Of a stretch of DNA of 64,000 nucleotides, positions 12,001 through 27,000 are shown piece after piece. The stretch lies in assembly GCF_002078875.1 (NCBI RefSeq), contig NC_034415.1, forward strand, positions 17,333,331 to 17,397,330, given 5' to 3'. Numbering within the stretch: the first letter of the stretch is position 1; each line of letters begins with the position of its first letter. Both the position numbers and the translations under genes were made by a program. The notes beneath the pieces were generated by a model that saw only the letters and a program-made list of their open reading frames with translations, had not been told where the DNA came from and ran no database searches. The stretch is from Numida meleagris (lineage: Eukaryota; Chordata; Aves; Galliformes; Numididae).

Positions 12001-15000
12001 TTTCTCAGCAAGCTTTAGAGTCAACCTTACATTGCATAGACATGATACCTCTAAGTGATATATATCTTGAAGATGGGCTCTCAGACCATGTGCTGTCAGT
12101 CCTGTAATAGTATATTAAGATTTATGCCACCTGTGTTAAAAACATGGATAATTATTGGTAAATGCTCTTATGGCAAAGGCATTACTATAATATAGTGCAG
12201 TTTTACAAGCTGACATTGGCAATACTGTATTTCTCAAACTGACAAATTTAGAATGTATGACTAGGGTACTGCAACTTGAGTTTCTATATAGGGAAAAGAA
12301 AGGATTTGGAGCAAGCCAAGAAAAGCAGTTTTATTCAGGAAGTATGAGCACACCTGGTGAGTTAAACACAGGAGCTGAAGGGGCATTACATACAACAGTT
12401 TCAGCGAGCAATGTGTTATAGGGGTTGTTAGTGCCATGTGGTCGAAGAAGAGGGTTTGTTAGTAGGTAATTGCCAGTCATTCCTAAAGCAAAAGAAACAG
12501 AAAAAAATGTCAGTTCTTTAATTCCTTTCTGACAGTTTCAATAAAGAATATTTTTTATTCATCATGAATCATGTAGAACCTGTCAAATGTAATTCAGTTG
12601 AAAATTTCTGAATGTATCTGAGCTATATGTTTGAAATGGGAGTAGGAAAATACATTGAAATTCCAGTAATTCACAGGTGCTGTCCAAATCCCCAAAGTAA
12701 ACATCTGGTGACAGTGACATTTACTAATGTATACAAAATCGCTGTTACACAAGAATAGCAATTAAATGTGTAGAGATCAAGGTACTACATAAAGCTATTG
12801 CAACTTTTAAAATAGTATCACGGAAAGTTTCTGTCCAGAATGGAGAGAACTGAATTTCTTGAATTTAAAGGTATTGAAAAATCTCTTATGACGGGATCAG
12901 AGCTGTTATTCACTTTACGACAAACACACGGAGAGTGGAAGGGAAATTGCTGTTTTCAAACAGACAGTGGATGACAAACTGCAGGCATATCTTAGTATAT
13001 GCAAAAGTATGCATGCTGAGGGGAAAGCAAAACATTTGCTCTAAGAAATCAGAGCATTCACATTTTCTCCTGGGACATTCATGCTACAGATTTATCTGCC
13101 AGGTTTTAAAAAAGAATTCCTTGAATGACAAATTTTATTTAAACAATCAGTTTACAAACAATGTAATATGAAGCATGATACTACAGGAATTAACAGATTT
13201 TTTCAAAACCTAGTTTACGTGTTAGTGCGACATCACTTAAAGAATTCAGAAAAATTAGAAAAAAATAAGCATCTTTTGAGAACTAAATAGACAATCTCTG
13301 ACTTCTAAATACAAGAAAAACTGTCTGGAAGAATGACAAAGAAAACTTACTTTGAACAGTTAAGTTAAATTTCTACTTCCTTTTCTGTTGCTCTGCACAG
13401 CAATAAATCAGAATCACTGTATCACAGACCCAAGGAAAACTAAAAAGCCAGCTATATCTTCATACTGTATTTTTATTTGGCAATGGAAAAGGTAATATTA
13501 TATTCTGTATTAATGCTTGGTACTGAACAGAAGCAGAAGAATCAAAGATGCAGAGATCTATGGCCTGATTGTGATCGTTTATATCAGTGAACAACTAAAA
13601 AACACTTCACTGTAGCTTTTTTTCAGTTGTAATCTAATTTTTACAAGAAATACTAACAGAAATACTTTTGTTGTGTACCACAGTTAATACCTTTATTTGA
13701 ATTACAATCTGGAATTATTTATAGTATGAGAATTTTTTATCCAATCCAAAGTTTTTCTACCACTTTTAAGGCATTGATTTTTATTTTAAATAAAACCAAC
13801 GCTAATTTCTAAATAATCACTAAACTATTCTTACAGGTATTTATCACTGAGATAGCAGAATTATTGTAATTGAGTAACAATAGCATCAGTTAATTTTTTC
13901 TAGTTACCACAGAGCATCTCAAGTGATGAGACTGGAGCTCCCAAGCAGGGAGAAGCCTTCAAAACCTGCTCTCAGCTCTGAATCACCTGAAGCTGCAGTG
14001 GGGGCAGAGCGTACCTTCCATGGTGAAATCACAGACTTTTCTTTATACCATATTTGTAGGCTTTTAATAAATAAAACACAAAATTCATTTTCTACTTTAG
14101 AGAAATCAGTTGATACTTTTTATTTTGCCAGAGGAACATAAAGATTCAGGCAGAGGGAACAATAAGACATACAAGTCTTAGATATTTCTGTAAGCCAGTA
14201 GGATCATGCTTTTTAAAATCTTGTCTTTTGCCAAATGCTACACTTTTTTTTACTTCCAATGCAAACATAAGTTAAGTACAGGTCTCGACCACCGAATCTT
14301 CTAAAAAGCGCACGGGAGGAAAATTTGCTATTTGTGATTCACAAGAGCTTTACAGTAGTCCTGACAGTGGTAAATTTTCTGTTGAAAACCTTCTGAGCTG
14401 AGCAGGAATTGGTCAGAACTACATGTTTTATCTCTTAGGGATGTGAGTGGAACAATAGGCTGTGAGCTTGGCTTGCACAGTCTTCGCCTCCATTACTTAA
14501 ACTGCTTTAAAATAAAGGGGTGGGGGAAGTGGAGAAAAGAAGGGACATTCTGTGTCGATTAATACCCTCGTCTTCTAACTAGACATGAAAATGCAGTTAC
14601 AGATTTCAAAGTCTAATTGAGATAAGAAACTTAGTTTTGGCTTCTGTGCCTGAAAATCTGGATTCTATCCCATGTGACAGATACAATGCTCTTTGAAATA
14701 AAAAAGATAAATGCTTTACAGACATCTTTTGCATAGAAATGATATCAATTAGATTTCACTGGGAAAATTTCTGCACCTAAAAATCATAGTCAAATATGCA
14801 TTAAAATGTTACTGCACTCATATTTCTGTTTCAGATTTAACCTATAAAGGTTAGGAAAGATTTAAAATTATGATCTTGCTTTTAAGTTAAATTATTGATG
14901 AGACTCATTTAAATGCAATCCCATGAATCGAGGAATTCAACTTCTATTTCAGGGGGCCAGCTGAGGGAACATGGCTTTAAAATGTGCTCGTGGATGACTT

Positions 15001-18000
15001 TAAAACTCTACTTTTAGAGTACATTTGTTCCAGATTTTTTTAACACGTTCTTTTCAATTCTTCTGTGTTAAATTAAATTATATAAAATCTGTATAAAATT
15101 TAAGTCTTCTAAAACTGAAATGTTCCCAGTGACTGACCTTGATTAAGTGTTGAAGTGCTGTTGATGTCACCTGAGATAAAAGAAGATTCAGATTGTTTTC
15201 TCACAGTGTCATTCCACATTCTCCTTATACGACTCTGTTAATGTAAAGCAACAACACAGAAGTGCATTAAGTTACAGAAAGATTTTTTCCTACTTATGTA
15301 CCATTATATATATTCTCATTTATTTTGGACTAAAGTAAGCCATTCTTATAGCAGAGAGCAAAGCTCCATCCTCTGTTATTAAAATTCTAATTTATTAAAT
15401 TTCATTTAGATGAAACATGATGGTATAAACCTTCCAATAAACCAGCCCGTAATTACAAGAAAAATAAGGTGATTGCATTAGACCAAACTAAAATGAAATC
15501 TTTAAAAAAAACCAATTCTAGTATGCAGAAGTGTGTATTTGCCATCTAAGTGATAATAATGAGAAGACAATTACTACTTCTGATTGGAACACATCTCAGA
15601 AGGCTTTTTATAAATAAGGTTAATTAAAAGATGTTGTCAAAATCTTTGTTACCTGAGTGCCAGAGGAATAGCGAGCGCTAGTTCTTGTTGTTGATGCCTT
15701 CACCGAACTGTGGGGACTCTCAGTTGGTAGTCCACCACAGCAGTAGGAATGTCGGAAGCATTTGCCATATTCCTTACGTACCTATGGGGAAAAAAATTAC
15801 TTTAGCACAAAAAAATAGTGTCAAATACCTTCACTGACAAAAAGACACGAACCTTGCACTGAAAATACTCAACTGCTTTTCAAGCAAACATTTCAGTAAA
15901 AACAAGAATTATCTGAAGGCCATTAGCGAAATCACATATTTTACCTTACTTAATGGCAGCATTATCGGCTAGCCAGGATTTCTGAATTATTTCTAAGGTA
16001 TACACATATTTCATTTAGATGTGTATTAATAATTGTTACTGAGTTATTATGCGATGATTTTTGTTTTGTCTTCATATTATAGATTAATACAGTTTTTTTT
16101 ACCTGAATTGAACATTGGCTGAAAATATTCTTTTTTTTTTGCAATAGTTTTTGGTGTGTAAGCCATAGAAAGCCTGCCTTCCCATCCTGGCATGCAAGAA
16201 GGGCTGCAGCAACGAGCCTTTGAGTTTCTCAATACTGCCCATTTAAGTTATTCCTTCCATAAAAGCATGCCAGGAAGACTGTATCTACTCTAAACTACTA
16301 GGACTATGAGCATTTTTTCACATGAAGTTACTCTGGGTAGCTCAAATAGTTGCTAGTTCACCAGCTGCAGCGGTGGGGCACCGGTAAAGGTCAGAGCCAG
16401 GAGCTGAACCATAAAGACTTGGAAATTAAGCATATTTTGCTTTTAAGACCACAAAGTAAAATCCTTGCTATTGCCTCTTCTGACCGTAGAAGTCTGAACA
16501 CAGTAAGTACATGAGATTTCTGTCTGAGAGAATAACATTATTCTGATGGCATAATGATTTTAGTATTCGGCCTGCACTTATTTACCTTCTGTTTCCATTG
16601 AACTACTGGAAACTTTAGTTTTGTAATTCACATGCATTAACATTGTCGTAGATGTGATCTGGATGATTTTACAGAGCATTTAATTCTCTCACATTTGATG
16701 ACTGCAACACTGCTATTTTCCAATAACAGAAAAGAGCACATGCATCCTGGCAACATGATCAGTGAAAAGACACACTGGATAAAACTTGTAAAGATGCGGA
16801 ATGTTACATTCATAAATCTTCTGCCAGATACTTGGTAATCCAGGAGTCTCATCTGCATCAATGAGACTCCTAAATTCCTCTGAAAAGTGACATTTCAGCT
16901 AATTTGTAAATTGTGCTTGGCCTAGAGAATATATGGGACAGAAATAAAGTTATGATGTAAAACTGAGAAAAGAAAGAAGGAAAAATGCAAAATATTAACA
17001 GTGTGGATTTACGTATGACATGTGCTGTTTTCAGTATTCCAAGAACTTTAATCACAGAGTATGTAATGTAGTGTTTCTATAAACTATGAACTTCAGGAAA
17101 ATTGGAATAGTTAATGCCCTGATTTCAATCCCAGAACAATAACTCATCTATTTAAAAGCATATTGTACATATTTTAAGTGAAATCCTACCAATATCAGCA
17201 CAAAACACACATACAGAAAAGGAAGACAGAAATGCTTGGACATAGAATTATAATCTTTTATCTTTGCATTCTCAAAAATGTAAGTCTGTATCATCACTGG
17301 AGCCTATAACACCTAAGAAAACACATTCCTGACCATTAATGGATATTAAATGCTCCAGAACACTACATAGTAGAGACAATAGCAATCAAAACTATATTTT
17401 TACCCAAATACCACCCTCCAGGGCTGTTTTTGCCTAATGCCTATATTGCTATGAATGTACATTATCCGTCAGTACAGCACATTCCTCTGTCATTATTTCT
17501 AAATTATAGCTTGTTGAAAACCGATGGAAGCAACAGCACGATCATCCTGTCAGAACTGCAAACATAATAGTTTTCACTTTCACAATTCTATTTCTCTGTT
17601 CAATTTAGTGACCAACTAGTAATAACAGAATAACAAGACTATATTAGCTATACAGACAGAGGATAGGATGATATCCAGTCAAACTCATCGAAACTTAAAA
17701 ATCTTAAATGGCAGCTTTAGCATTCTATCAGGTACAAATCTTACTGCTCCAGGTTATGCTTTTTCACACTTGACTGGTATTTTAATATTGCTTTTTGCTG
17801 ACTCCACTTAATATAAAAACAACGCACAGCTGTAACAATAAATAAAATAGAGATCTGTTTCAAGTCCAACACCAGTGATAAAAAGGGCAACAGGATATGA
17901 AAGCTTAATCAACAAATTATTTACATTTTGAAAATTTTTGCATTTTCTTCCCTCTTCTCTTTTTTTACCATCACTCTCCTCTCCAACTGTGTTTTTATTA

Positions 18001-21000
18001 TCTCAAAATGAGAGCAATGCCATGTTCCTCTGGATAAAATCCGTTCTGTCTTCCGCATCTTTTCCCAAAACATATCTGAAAGCCATTGTCTACACCAAAT
18101 CTAGTGACACTGGTATGGTTACAGCTGAGAACATGCAAGAATGTGATTCTGCCCTTACACAGCAACCTTTTATCCAAGAATCTTGAACCACTTTATAAAT
18201 ATCAGTTAATTATGTCTCTGGTGAGCTAATTATAAAAGGAGTTAATAAGTGTTAGGCTTCCTGCCTAAAACTGGCAAAAATATTTAGAACCTAAATATTG
18301 CAAGTTGGGTGTTTCCAAACAAAGGATTTATTGCATTTTATCTTATGGTTTGTGGTGGGCTTTTTTTTGACATATACACTTTCCCCTCTGCTCTCCACTC
18401 TTTTTATTTTCATTTGCCATGCCTTCTATGAGTATTTTCTTTTTATCTTTCACTGAAGCATCCCTAAGGCATGGAAACAGTCTCCATTCTCAGTCTGGTA
18501 CACAGAAGGAGAGCAGGAAACCCGATCCCACCTACCTGTGCCCTTCAATTCCTTTTCACCTAACTGTTCATCTCTCCTCTATGAGCTTCCCTCTCTGCAG
18601 CAGATCTGCTCTGTATGGAACCACTAAGCAAAGGGGACCAGAACTAATTTAGAGCATCTCTTCATTAGGGAAGGTAATTGCGAGGGGGTTCCAGTTTCTC
18701 CAGTTAAGAGCACTTACCTACTGGTTTGCAAGAGGAGGCAAATGCTTGGAATCAAGTAGTCCTGCTGGTGTACTTAGTAAACTCCCCCCATTACCAGCTG
18801 TCTACAGTTTTTTTCTTAGGTGTGTTGAAGTTCACAATGAAATTAATTTTTAGATCTGACTTAATTTTGTAATGAACAAGTGCTCACAGCATAATCCCTG
18901 CCTATCACCTGTAGTTTTATGTGGCAGCTTAATAGGACCTCATGAGAGGTCTTTGCCTTGATCTGAGAGAATGTTTCCAGGCTGAGATGGGCTGATATTG
19001 TAAAAGATCCTTTGTTTGCAGTGCTGCAGGCAAGATTGGATTCATAAGCACATAAAGGACTTTTGGCTGTGAATTCAAAATCATACATACCGCATTACCA
19101 ATGTTAAACAGTATACTTTCTGTAATAATTTTCTTCCCAAATCTTCTAAATTTTTAAAGCCCAGGTTGGAAACACTGTATCCATTTTAAACTCATCCAGG
19201 CCTAAGAGAAGTTAAATGACTCTCTGAAGCACACACAGCAAGAATTGTTTTTGATCTTAGTCTCTTCCTCAAACTTCTTCAAAATACTCCTGTATATTTT
19301 TCTCTGTTTTTCAAGAAATATATGTGGTACTTTTAGGGACTTAGGGAACACACGTTTATGTTTTCAGTAACTTACTTTCTTTTGAAGGGCACAATGAAAG
19401 ATGAAAATAAACATTCCTTGGAAAGCATTAAATACTGTGAAGAGATACGTCATCACAACTGTTCCCTCATTAATAAACAGCAGGCCAAATGACCATGTTA
19501 GACCAAGAAGACACAGGAGAGCAAATGCACCCAGGACCCAGGATCTGTAAAAGAAAATTAATTTTACTAACGTTACTTATAAGATTGCACATTGCCAAAT
19601 CCAATATTAACATTTCAGTTCCTGCAGTTGACTTTTACTAGGTTCATATTCAATTGTAAAAATTCCTTGGGTTTAACCTTTCATCTATTAAAGAAAGAAC
19701 AATTCCATTTGGTTCTTTTAGTCTCCAGTGAAAACAGCAAAAGTAGATATGACCTTTTTCTTTCTCAAGAACTGCACAGGATGTCAAAAGTACTTTGAAA
19801 TGTTGAAGCATAGTGCAAACCCCAACTACGCCATTGCCTTATCTGCTATTACAAAAGAGATTGATAAATCTGGCTTAGCCACTAATCACTGCATAGATTT
19901 TAAACAGTGGTGCTACTATATGACACCAAATAATGTAACGCAAATGCACAAAGGTTAAACAGCAGATTAAAAGACTAGAGCCCAAATCTTTAATGCTCTG
20001 ATAAACTCAGCTAAACTAAAGCTAGATGATCTAACTTCTGTATGAAGAAACTCTGCTGAAATATGGCAAAAATATGGATATTGCTCTATAGAATAGTGTA
20101 AAAAAGATTCCATCATGAATAGGTTAAGAAAAAGGAACTGTAGAGAACGGCACAGAATGAAAGGGAAAGGGAATTTAGTCAGTGAATTCCACATCTAACT
20201 AATGATCTTACTTGATAAATGGCTTATTATCTTCATAGCTAGAAAGCATTATAAGCAGAAAAGAGAAACAAAATTATTAGACAGAATTGTAACAGAAATT
20301 AATAAGAGCATTTTTAATTGTCTATAAAAATTAGTCAAAATTAGGAAATTCAAAATGCAGATGCAAGCAATTTAAGATTATAAAGGCATATAATAGTTAA
20401 AAATTCTTTAGCAAATCAGGTATGTCAAAACTAGTTAATTAAAATTAAGGGCAATCCACAATATTGACCGAGTTTGCAAAGTTAAAAGTCATGCCAGAAA
20501 TTTGTTAATGTAGGGTTCTATCTTACCCAGGTAAGTCCGTATTATAGTAGCCATCACAAACACGGTAATTACTGGTGTGGATGAGAAGACAGAAAGAGGA
20601 AAAGGAAGAAAAGAGAGAGATGCTAAAGATTAGCTCTCTCTCTCATCATGCAACATGCAGTGAAGCTGATACTGACCTATCCATAACATCTAGTCACAAT
20701 GTTAGCCTTAGTGAAAATCTCCCTTTGCCATTTTCAACATTCAAAGCAAATCGCTAAGACCCTTTCACATCCAACCCTTAGTATTATAAAGTTGCACCAT
20801 CCCTTCAGTGTTGATAACAAAAACCTACAGTACAACATAAAGCTATAGGCTAAAAGGCTATCTAAAGAAGCAAAAGCTGACAAAACCTTGTTAAACATAT
20901 AACACTTGCATTACTCTGCAAAAAGGATACTGCAGTACAGCACCAAGATAAAGTAAACATTTGTTAAATTAGCACGAAAACAGCAGGTAATCTTCAAGTT

Positions 21001-24000
21001 CACAATAATAATAGAGTCAATTCTCTTGGGAGAACAGGATTCCGAGTAGAAACTGCTCAGAATCCTTAAATCAAAAAGTCATTTAACAAAACAAACTTAA
21101 TATAATCATATCAGTCATGCAAACAGGAACATTATTTTTTGAACTGCATTTTAAATGCAAATGAAATTACTACAGTGCAGTGGTACTTCTGTGAAACAGT
21201 TCCTTGGCACTAGTTCCAGGCTGAAATTATCTAATTTTGACCAGCATTTGTGACATTACGGAAACAATGTGACGAAACCAGGATTGGTTCTGTTTGCTTC
21301 TAATTGACATCTGCAGTTGCTGGGAGAGAATGGCATGTGCTACTAATGGAGAGTAGCTTTCAATCAGTTCAGCAATCAGAAAATAATCATAGTTCTCATA
21401 CTTGAACACAAAGCACTTACTTAATGTTTTCCAACCTGCTAGAGTCTGGTTTCAAAGTGTTTGAGTGCTTCACCATTTTGCACAATGTGATCACCAAGAA
21501 GATAAGATTCAGCTGTCAAAACAGATAAGAATGAAATTAAACTACTTCAAGGGAAAGGCTGAATAATAATGATGCTACAGACTAAACAAAACATCCATAG
21601 TTTATTTGCTAATATGTAGAGAAACTGAGTAACTTCATCAGATTGTCTGTAAAAAGTGATTGCAAATACAGATGAGGGGCAAAAAAGTTCTAAGTTACTG
21701 TTTCACTACATTTTGCTGACTTGACTACAGCATCATGAACCAGCCATATTCAGCTCATGTCCACCACATGTTGGTGTCCATCTAGCTCCATCTTCCAGCA
21801 TGCTATGTTCAATCCCTGTCCACCTCCACCCCTCAACTCTGGCACTACTTTCCATCTGTGCTATACTAGTTGCCTTTTCACCATCCCATTCTGCTCCTGG
21901 AAGGTTTTTCGTCTTTGCTGATTTCTCCCTTTTTTTTTTTGATTCCCTTTTTATTCTCACAAATCACTGTGGTCTTGAAAAGAGCTAAAATGTAACTGAA
22001 AAAAAAAAAACAGAAAAGAAAATGAAACAATGATGCAGCAAATGCATTAAATTTAGCAGTGCCATAGACATATGCTGTGGGTGTACCCTCCCTACTGTCC
22101 TCTCTCTTGTTTTGTAGTCTGGATTCTGTTGAAGCGAGACTGCATGCCACTTGAAGTAAAGGACTGTCTTATTCTTGTTTTACATATAGATAACACCAGG
22201 GAAGATACTGAAAACAATTTTTTATATTTTTATATTTTTATTTCACTACTCTCCTATTGTGAAATGGAATCACAGATATCAAAAGCAGCGGGTGCCTTTC
22301 TGCTACTGATTTCAGAACACGTGAAGAACACCAGAAAGCCAAATACAAGGATGTCTGCACAGAATGGGTTGAAACATTGTAAACAGTTTGAACAATTAGT
22401 GTGCGCTGTCCTCTGTTATGCAAACAATTAAAATAAAATTCTGTGTTTGAAAACAGCAAGAGCCATGTCCCTTTGTGAAAAAGAAAATACTTCCCTATCT
22501 TTTAGTACAACAGTACACAAGAAATACCTCAACCAAAAGCTAATAGAAGAGGGGAGAATATGCTCAGACGTATTAGATAGATAGGGATTATAACCCTACT
22601 CTTTGAATTTTCCCTATGTATCTTCAAATGGCGACTGATGGAGAATCATCAAGCTCATGCTTCTAATTTGGGGAGCCTTTGGTTTGAGACACCAAAATCC
22701 TCACAGTGTTTGTAACATTGGGTTCATACCAGAAGTGTTCCTACAGCAGTGCCACAATAGTCAGAAATGTAATTGAAATCCTAATAAACAGAAGATCTTA
22801 GCAATAAAGAAAAGAGGAGTATTTTGAAGACTTTGATCCCAGTCTGTTTAATAAAAGCATTTATTACAGAAATAATTCCTACTGCTAAGGGCAACCATGT
22901 TATCTCTGCTGCTGCAGACTCAAAATCAGAATGGACACTGTGTTTCCTGCTGTAGTTTTCAACACCAGAGAAGTGTTTGTCAGTTTTTGACCTTATCAGT
23001 CCTGATGCAAAATAAAATGTTTTTACAATTGCATCTTGACATTCACACAAAAAGCGTATGTGATACAAATAACAAAAATAAGCTTTTACAATTTTCTTCT
23101 CAGTGTTTCAGGAACTGACAGAAAATACGCGAACTTTAAGTGCAAGTATGTACATACTGTATGTTAAGCATGATTTCCACTGCTGCAAATAAAAAAATTC
23201 ATATCTGCGTCAACTGTCTTTTATAAACTTTGAGTTATGACTAACCAGTTGAGAAACATTTCATTTCATCATTGTGATAATTTCTCTTATCTACATTTCC
23301 ACTGTGCAGCCATAAGTTACTTGGATGACTAAGCAAGTTGCTCCTGTCTCTGGCCTTTGCAGCAGAAACGAGAGTGGGCTCTGGCCTTCACAGAATCACA
23401 GAATCATGGAATTGCTCAGGTTGGAAAAGACCCTCAAGATCATCAAGTCCAACCGCAACCTAACCATGCTACCCTAACTCTAACAATCCAACACTAAATC
23501 ACATCCCTGAGCACAACATCCAAATGGTTTTTAAACACATTCAGGGATGGTGAATCAACCACCTCCCTGGGGAGACTATTCCAGTGCTTAACAACCCTGT
23601 CTGTAAAGAAGTTTTTCCTAATATCCAACCTAAACCTCCCCTGGCGCAGCTTGAGGCCATTTCCCCTTGTCATCTGTCAGCAGTGAGAAGAGACCAACCC
23701 TGCTCTCACCGCAATCACCTTTCAGGTATTTGAAGAGAGCAATAAGGTCTCCCCTCAGCCTCCTCTTCCCCAGACTAAAGAGCTGCAGTTCCCTTAGTCT
23801 CTCCTCGTAGGGCATATTCTCCAAGCCCTTCACAAGCCTTGTTCTTCAGTTCCACACCTCGTCAGGCAGATTTCATTGTTCTGTATTTGAAAAAGTTATT
23901 TGCATATTTTGGTAGCTAGCATAAGATGAACTCCTCCAGCTTGCTTAAAAAAGGTAAATTCAATTTACTTTTTCTGAAAACGAACAGATTACGTGCTAAA

Positions 24001-27000
24001 GAGATGCACCATGCCAATGCTAACATGGAAATCAACTTTGGTTGCACCCTCTGCCTCAGGGATTGCACAATCCAGTTCAGAACAGCATTTACAGGACAGC
24101 TTCTTGCCTAAGGAGCTACCCTGGAGCATCCTGCACTGTAGCAGCAACATCATTCTTGGATCAAAAATTCATAGGCTCAGCTTAGTCCATAAATGACTAC
24201 CTTATGAAACATGAGGTTTTTATTCTCTGATTCTTTGTAGGAGTGTAGTTTTGGTTTGACATATGAAAAACAAAAACTTGTATTTAGATATTGAGGCTCC
24301 TCTGGTGACATACAAGCAGGCATGGCCCTACCCCAAAACCTTATCCAAGCTCCAGTATATTAAGGTTTTTAGACAGAGCCACAAAGCTCTCTCTGTTTAT
24401 ACATCCTTGCTGAACTACAGAATAATTGTATATAACAGTTTCTTACTGCATGTTTTAATTCTAATTTAGGAAGTAGAGCCCCCAAAACAGCCGACAGAAG
24501 TAGTGAGAGAAGGAACTTGTTGGAGAATAATTACTTCTAGAAGAAACAGCTAGATCATTTTTCTTGGTGAGAAATACAAGTAGGGGAAAAGTCTGTATAA
24601 GAAGGAAAAATATTTAGTACTTTCACATTCATTTGTACTGACTGCGTAAGAAAAGCTTTTCCAGCCCTGAGTAAGCTGCTCTGAGATCAGAGTTGCATCT
24701 GTTCGGAGCAGGAGGTTGGACCACAGATCGCCTGAAGTCCCTTCCAACCTGTATTATTCCATGCACGTGTGATTGCTGAACGATTGCTAAATCTAAGCAA
24801 ATAAACTCATAGATGTTTGCCAAGGTTGACAGATAGGCCTGAGTAAAACACCTTTATTTAAGAAGAGCATTCACCACAAACATGCAGTACTCCGGGGCCA
24901 CATAAAGGTCCATATGAACAGCAAAATGGGCTTTTGAAAGAGACCTTGTGAGGTAAAAAAAAATGAGCTTCAGACAGTGACGACTTTCTCTTACTCTTAT
25001 TACATAATGGGCTGCTGATGAGCTAGGCCTCATCCTGACAACTGGGCTGCATCCATCCAAGATGAACCAAAATCTGCACCCCAGAAATATGGCTCTCCTT
25101 CATTGGTAACCAGAATAAATACATCATGTAAACGCACACACAGTGACAGTATACACATCTGAAACATTTCTATTAGGTTTTTGTTGTAATTTCTAAAATA
25201 TATTACTCACTATAAGACACAGGATACTGGATTATAGAGAAATTAGTTTAATCTATAAACATACATTTTAGAAATGTATGTAAAAGTAGGAGGAAAAAGA
25301 ACAAGAGTACTTTTAAAGTACCAGTTCCTACCTAACCCTTGATACGGCAGGTGTAATTGGATAGAATCAAGCAGAAGAATGACAATTAAATACATATTAA
25401 GCAAAGTTAAAATATAACTACTTTAAATATGAAAAATGTAGAATTTTTGTGGAAATAATCAAAAGCAGTACCCTGGAAGATCATGCTTCTTTCATATCCA
25501 ACACAAACAGTGCCAGTTCTGGTCTAGTAATCAGAAGGTACGGGATATGATAAAAGACATAGGTAGAATTTTGTCTTTTGGCACCTGGGATCTGAGTAAT
25601 TTTAAAAGTGAATGTCTTCAAGTCAAATTAACTTTCAAAAAAAGTGCACGTAATAATCTCCACAGAAGACTAATGAGTTGGAATTAGTCACAGATACAAT
25701 TAATTAGTAGCCAAAGAAAGCCACCTTTTGCAATAATTATGATAAAATTCCCTGTGAGCAACAGATAAACACCATTTATCAAGTAGCTACTACAAAAATA
25801 TACTTACATGTTTTTTTATACATAAACTTATTAACGCAGTCTCTTTCTAAATGTAGAGCTAGATATCTGTGCATTTGTATGTATGCATCCAGATTTTGGT
25901 CTCATACATTCCCATGTAAATTAAACAGGACATCCCAGGAATTTCTGCTTAAATGGCCTTTGGTAGTCCAACATATTGGCTCCATCTGTGAGAAGCATAC
26001 TGTAGTAGTTTTGGCTGAATTGAATTCAAACCAACTTCATTTCTTGGATATGAATGAACATGGATCTACATAGAAGTCAAAATACTTCGGCTTTTCTGAC
26101 CACAGATTATAGGAGAGCACTGTTTGTTTTATAGCCATCAACTTGCTCAATTGAATCACGTCTGCCTTAGCTTAGCAGCTTAAAATTCATTGCACACAGC
26201 CTGCAGTGCTGACATGGATATGATTAGACAGAAGAACAGAAACACCACTCTGAAGTAACCTAGCTGAACTGCACATGTTCTGACCCTTTTTGAACTCCCT
26301 GGAGCTTTTGTTACCTGGCAAATGCAGCTCTAAAACTGCTCTTGTATCTCCAGATCTTTGCTCTTAGCCATGCAGAAGCCTATTTCTCTCTGGGACTGGC
26401 AGCGAGAGAGGTGCTCTCTGAAGAAGGCTTCTAAATGAGCGTGCAAGCTGAACTCTTACTGAACTGAATTAATTATTAAAGATGCAGATGGAGCTGTCCA
26501 AATGATAAGAACAGCTCCTGACGTGTCATGATCCAAGCTTTCATTAAACCATTTCAGGCATACTAATGGTTTCCCACTGCTCATTACTTACATGTTCTTT
26601 TCTCATAGATATAATAACCCTGGTGCTCAAAGGCATGGCAGGCTAAGGAACTAGTGAAGTTGGAAGTTGCTCATAAGATATACTGAGGAACTTCATACTT
26701 CCCCTTCCTTACTTCTGTACTCTCATTTTGTCCAAACCTGAATATAGTTACAAGTGCAAACGCTTATAAACTCAGAGAAAATTATGTAAATTAGAGTAGT
26801 AAGCAAGATTGTCAAAAATGAGTGTTTGGACTGACATGTAAAAAAAGCTTACTAAGGTGAAATTCTCTCATGCTACTAAGAATACTACTGTACAACTGTG
26901 GTTTGTCTTCAGTTACACTGCCCATGACATACTATTTTTCAGCCATTACAGTTCTCACACTACTTCCAGTCTCTTGCTTTCTCAGTTGGGACGATTAGAG

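Larger units (their letters stand above)
19545..21420 (-). other. ADGRL2 loop-3 intron region hosting two cassette exons
   Basis: 1876 bp between the loop-3 and TM6 exons, divided by the 45-nt and 27-nt cassette exons into 849, 288 and 667 bp. The short 288-bp spacer between the two cassettes and their shared phase suggest they may be spliced as a pair. Confidence 0.88.

Noticed and set aside
11890..12010. Possible extra tail exon in the last intron
   Set aside because: AG and GT borders can be drawn, but the peptide matches no latrophilin tail isoform I know and there is no phase evidence. Not reported.
22072..22431. 119-codon plus-strand open frame
   Set aside because: Intronic, no recognisable motifs; most likely chance.
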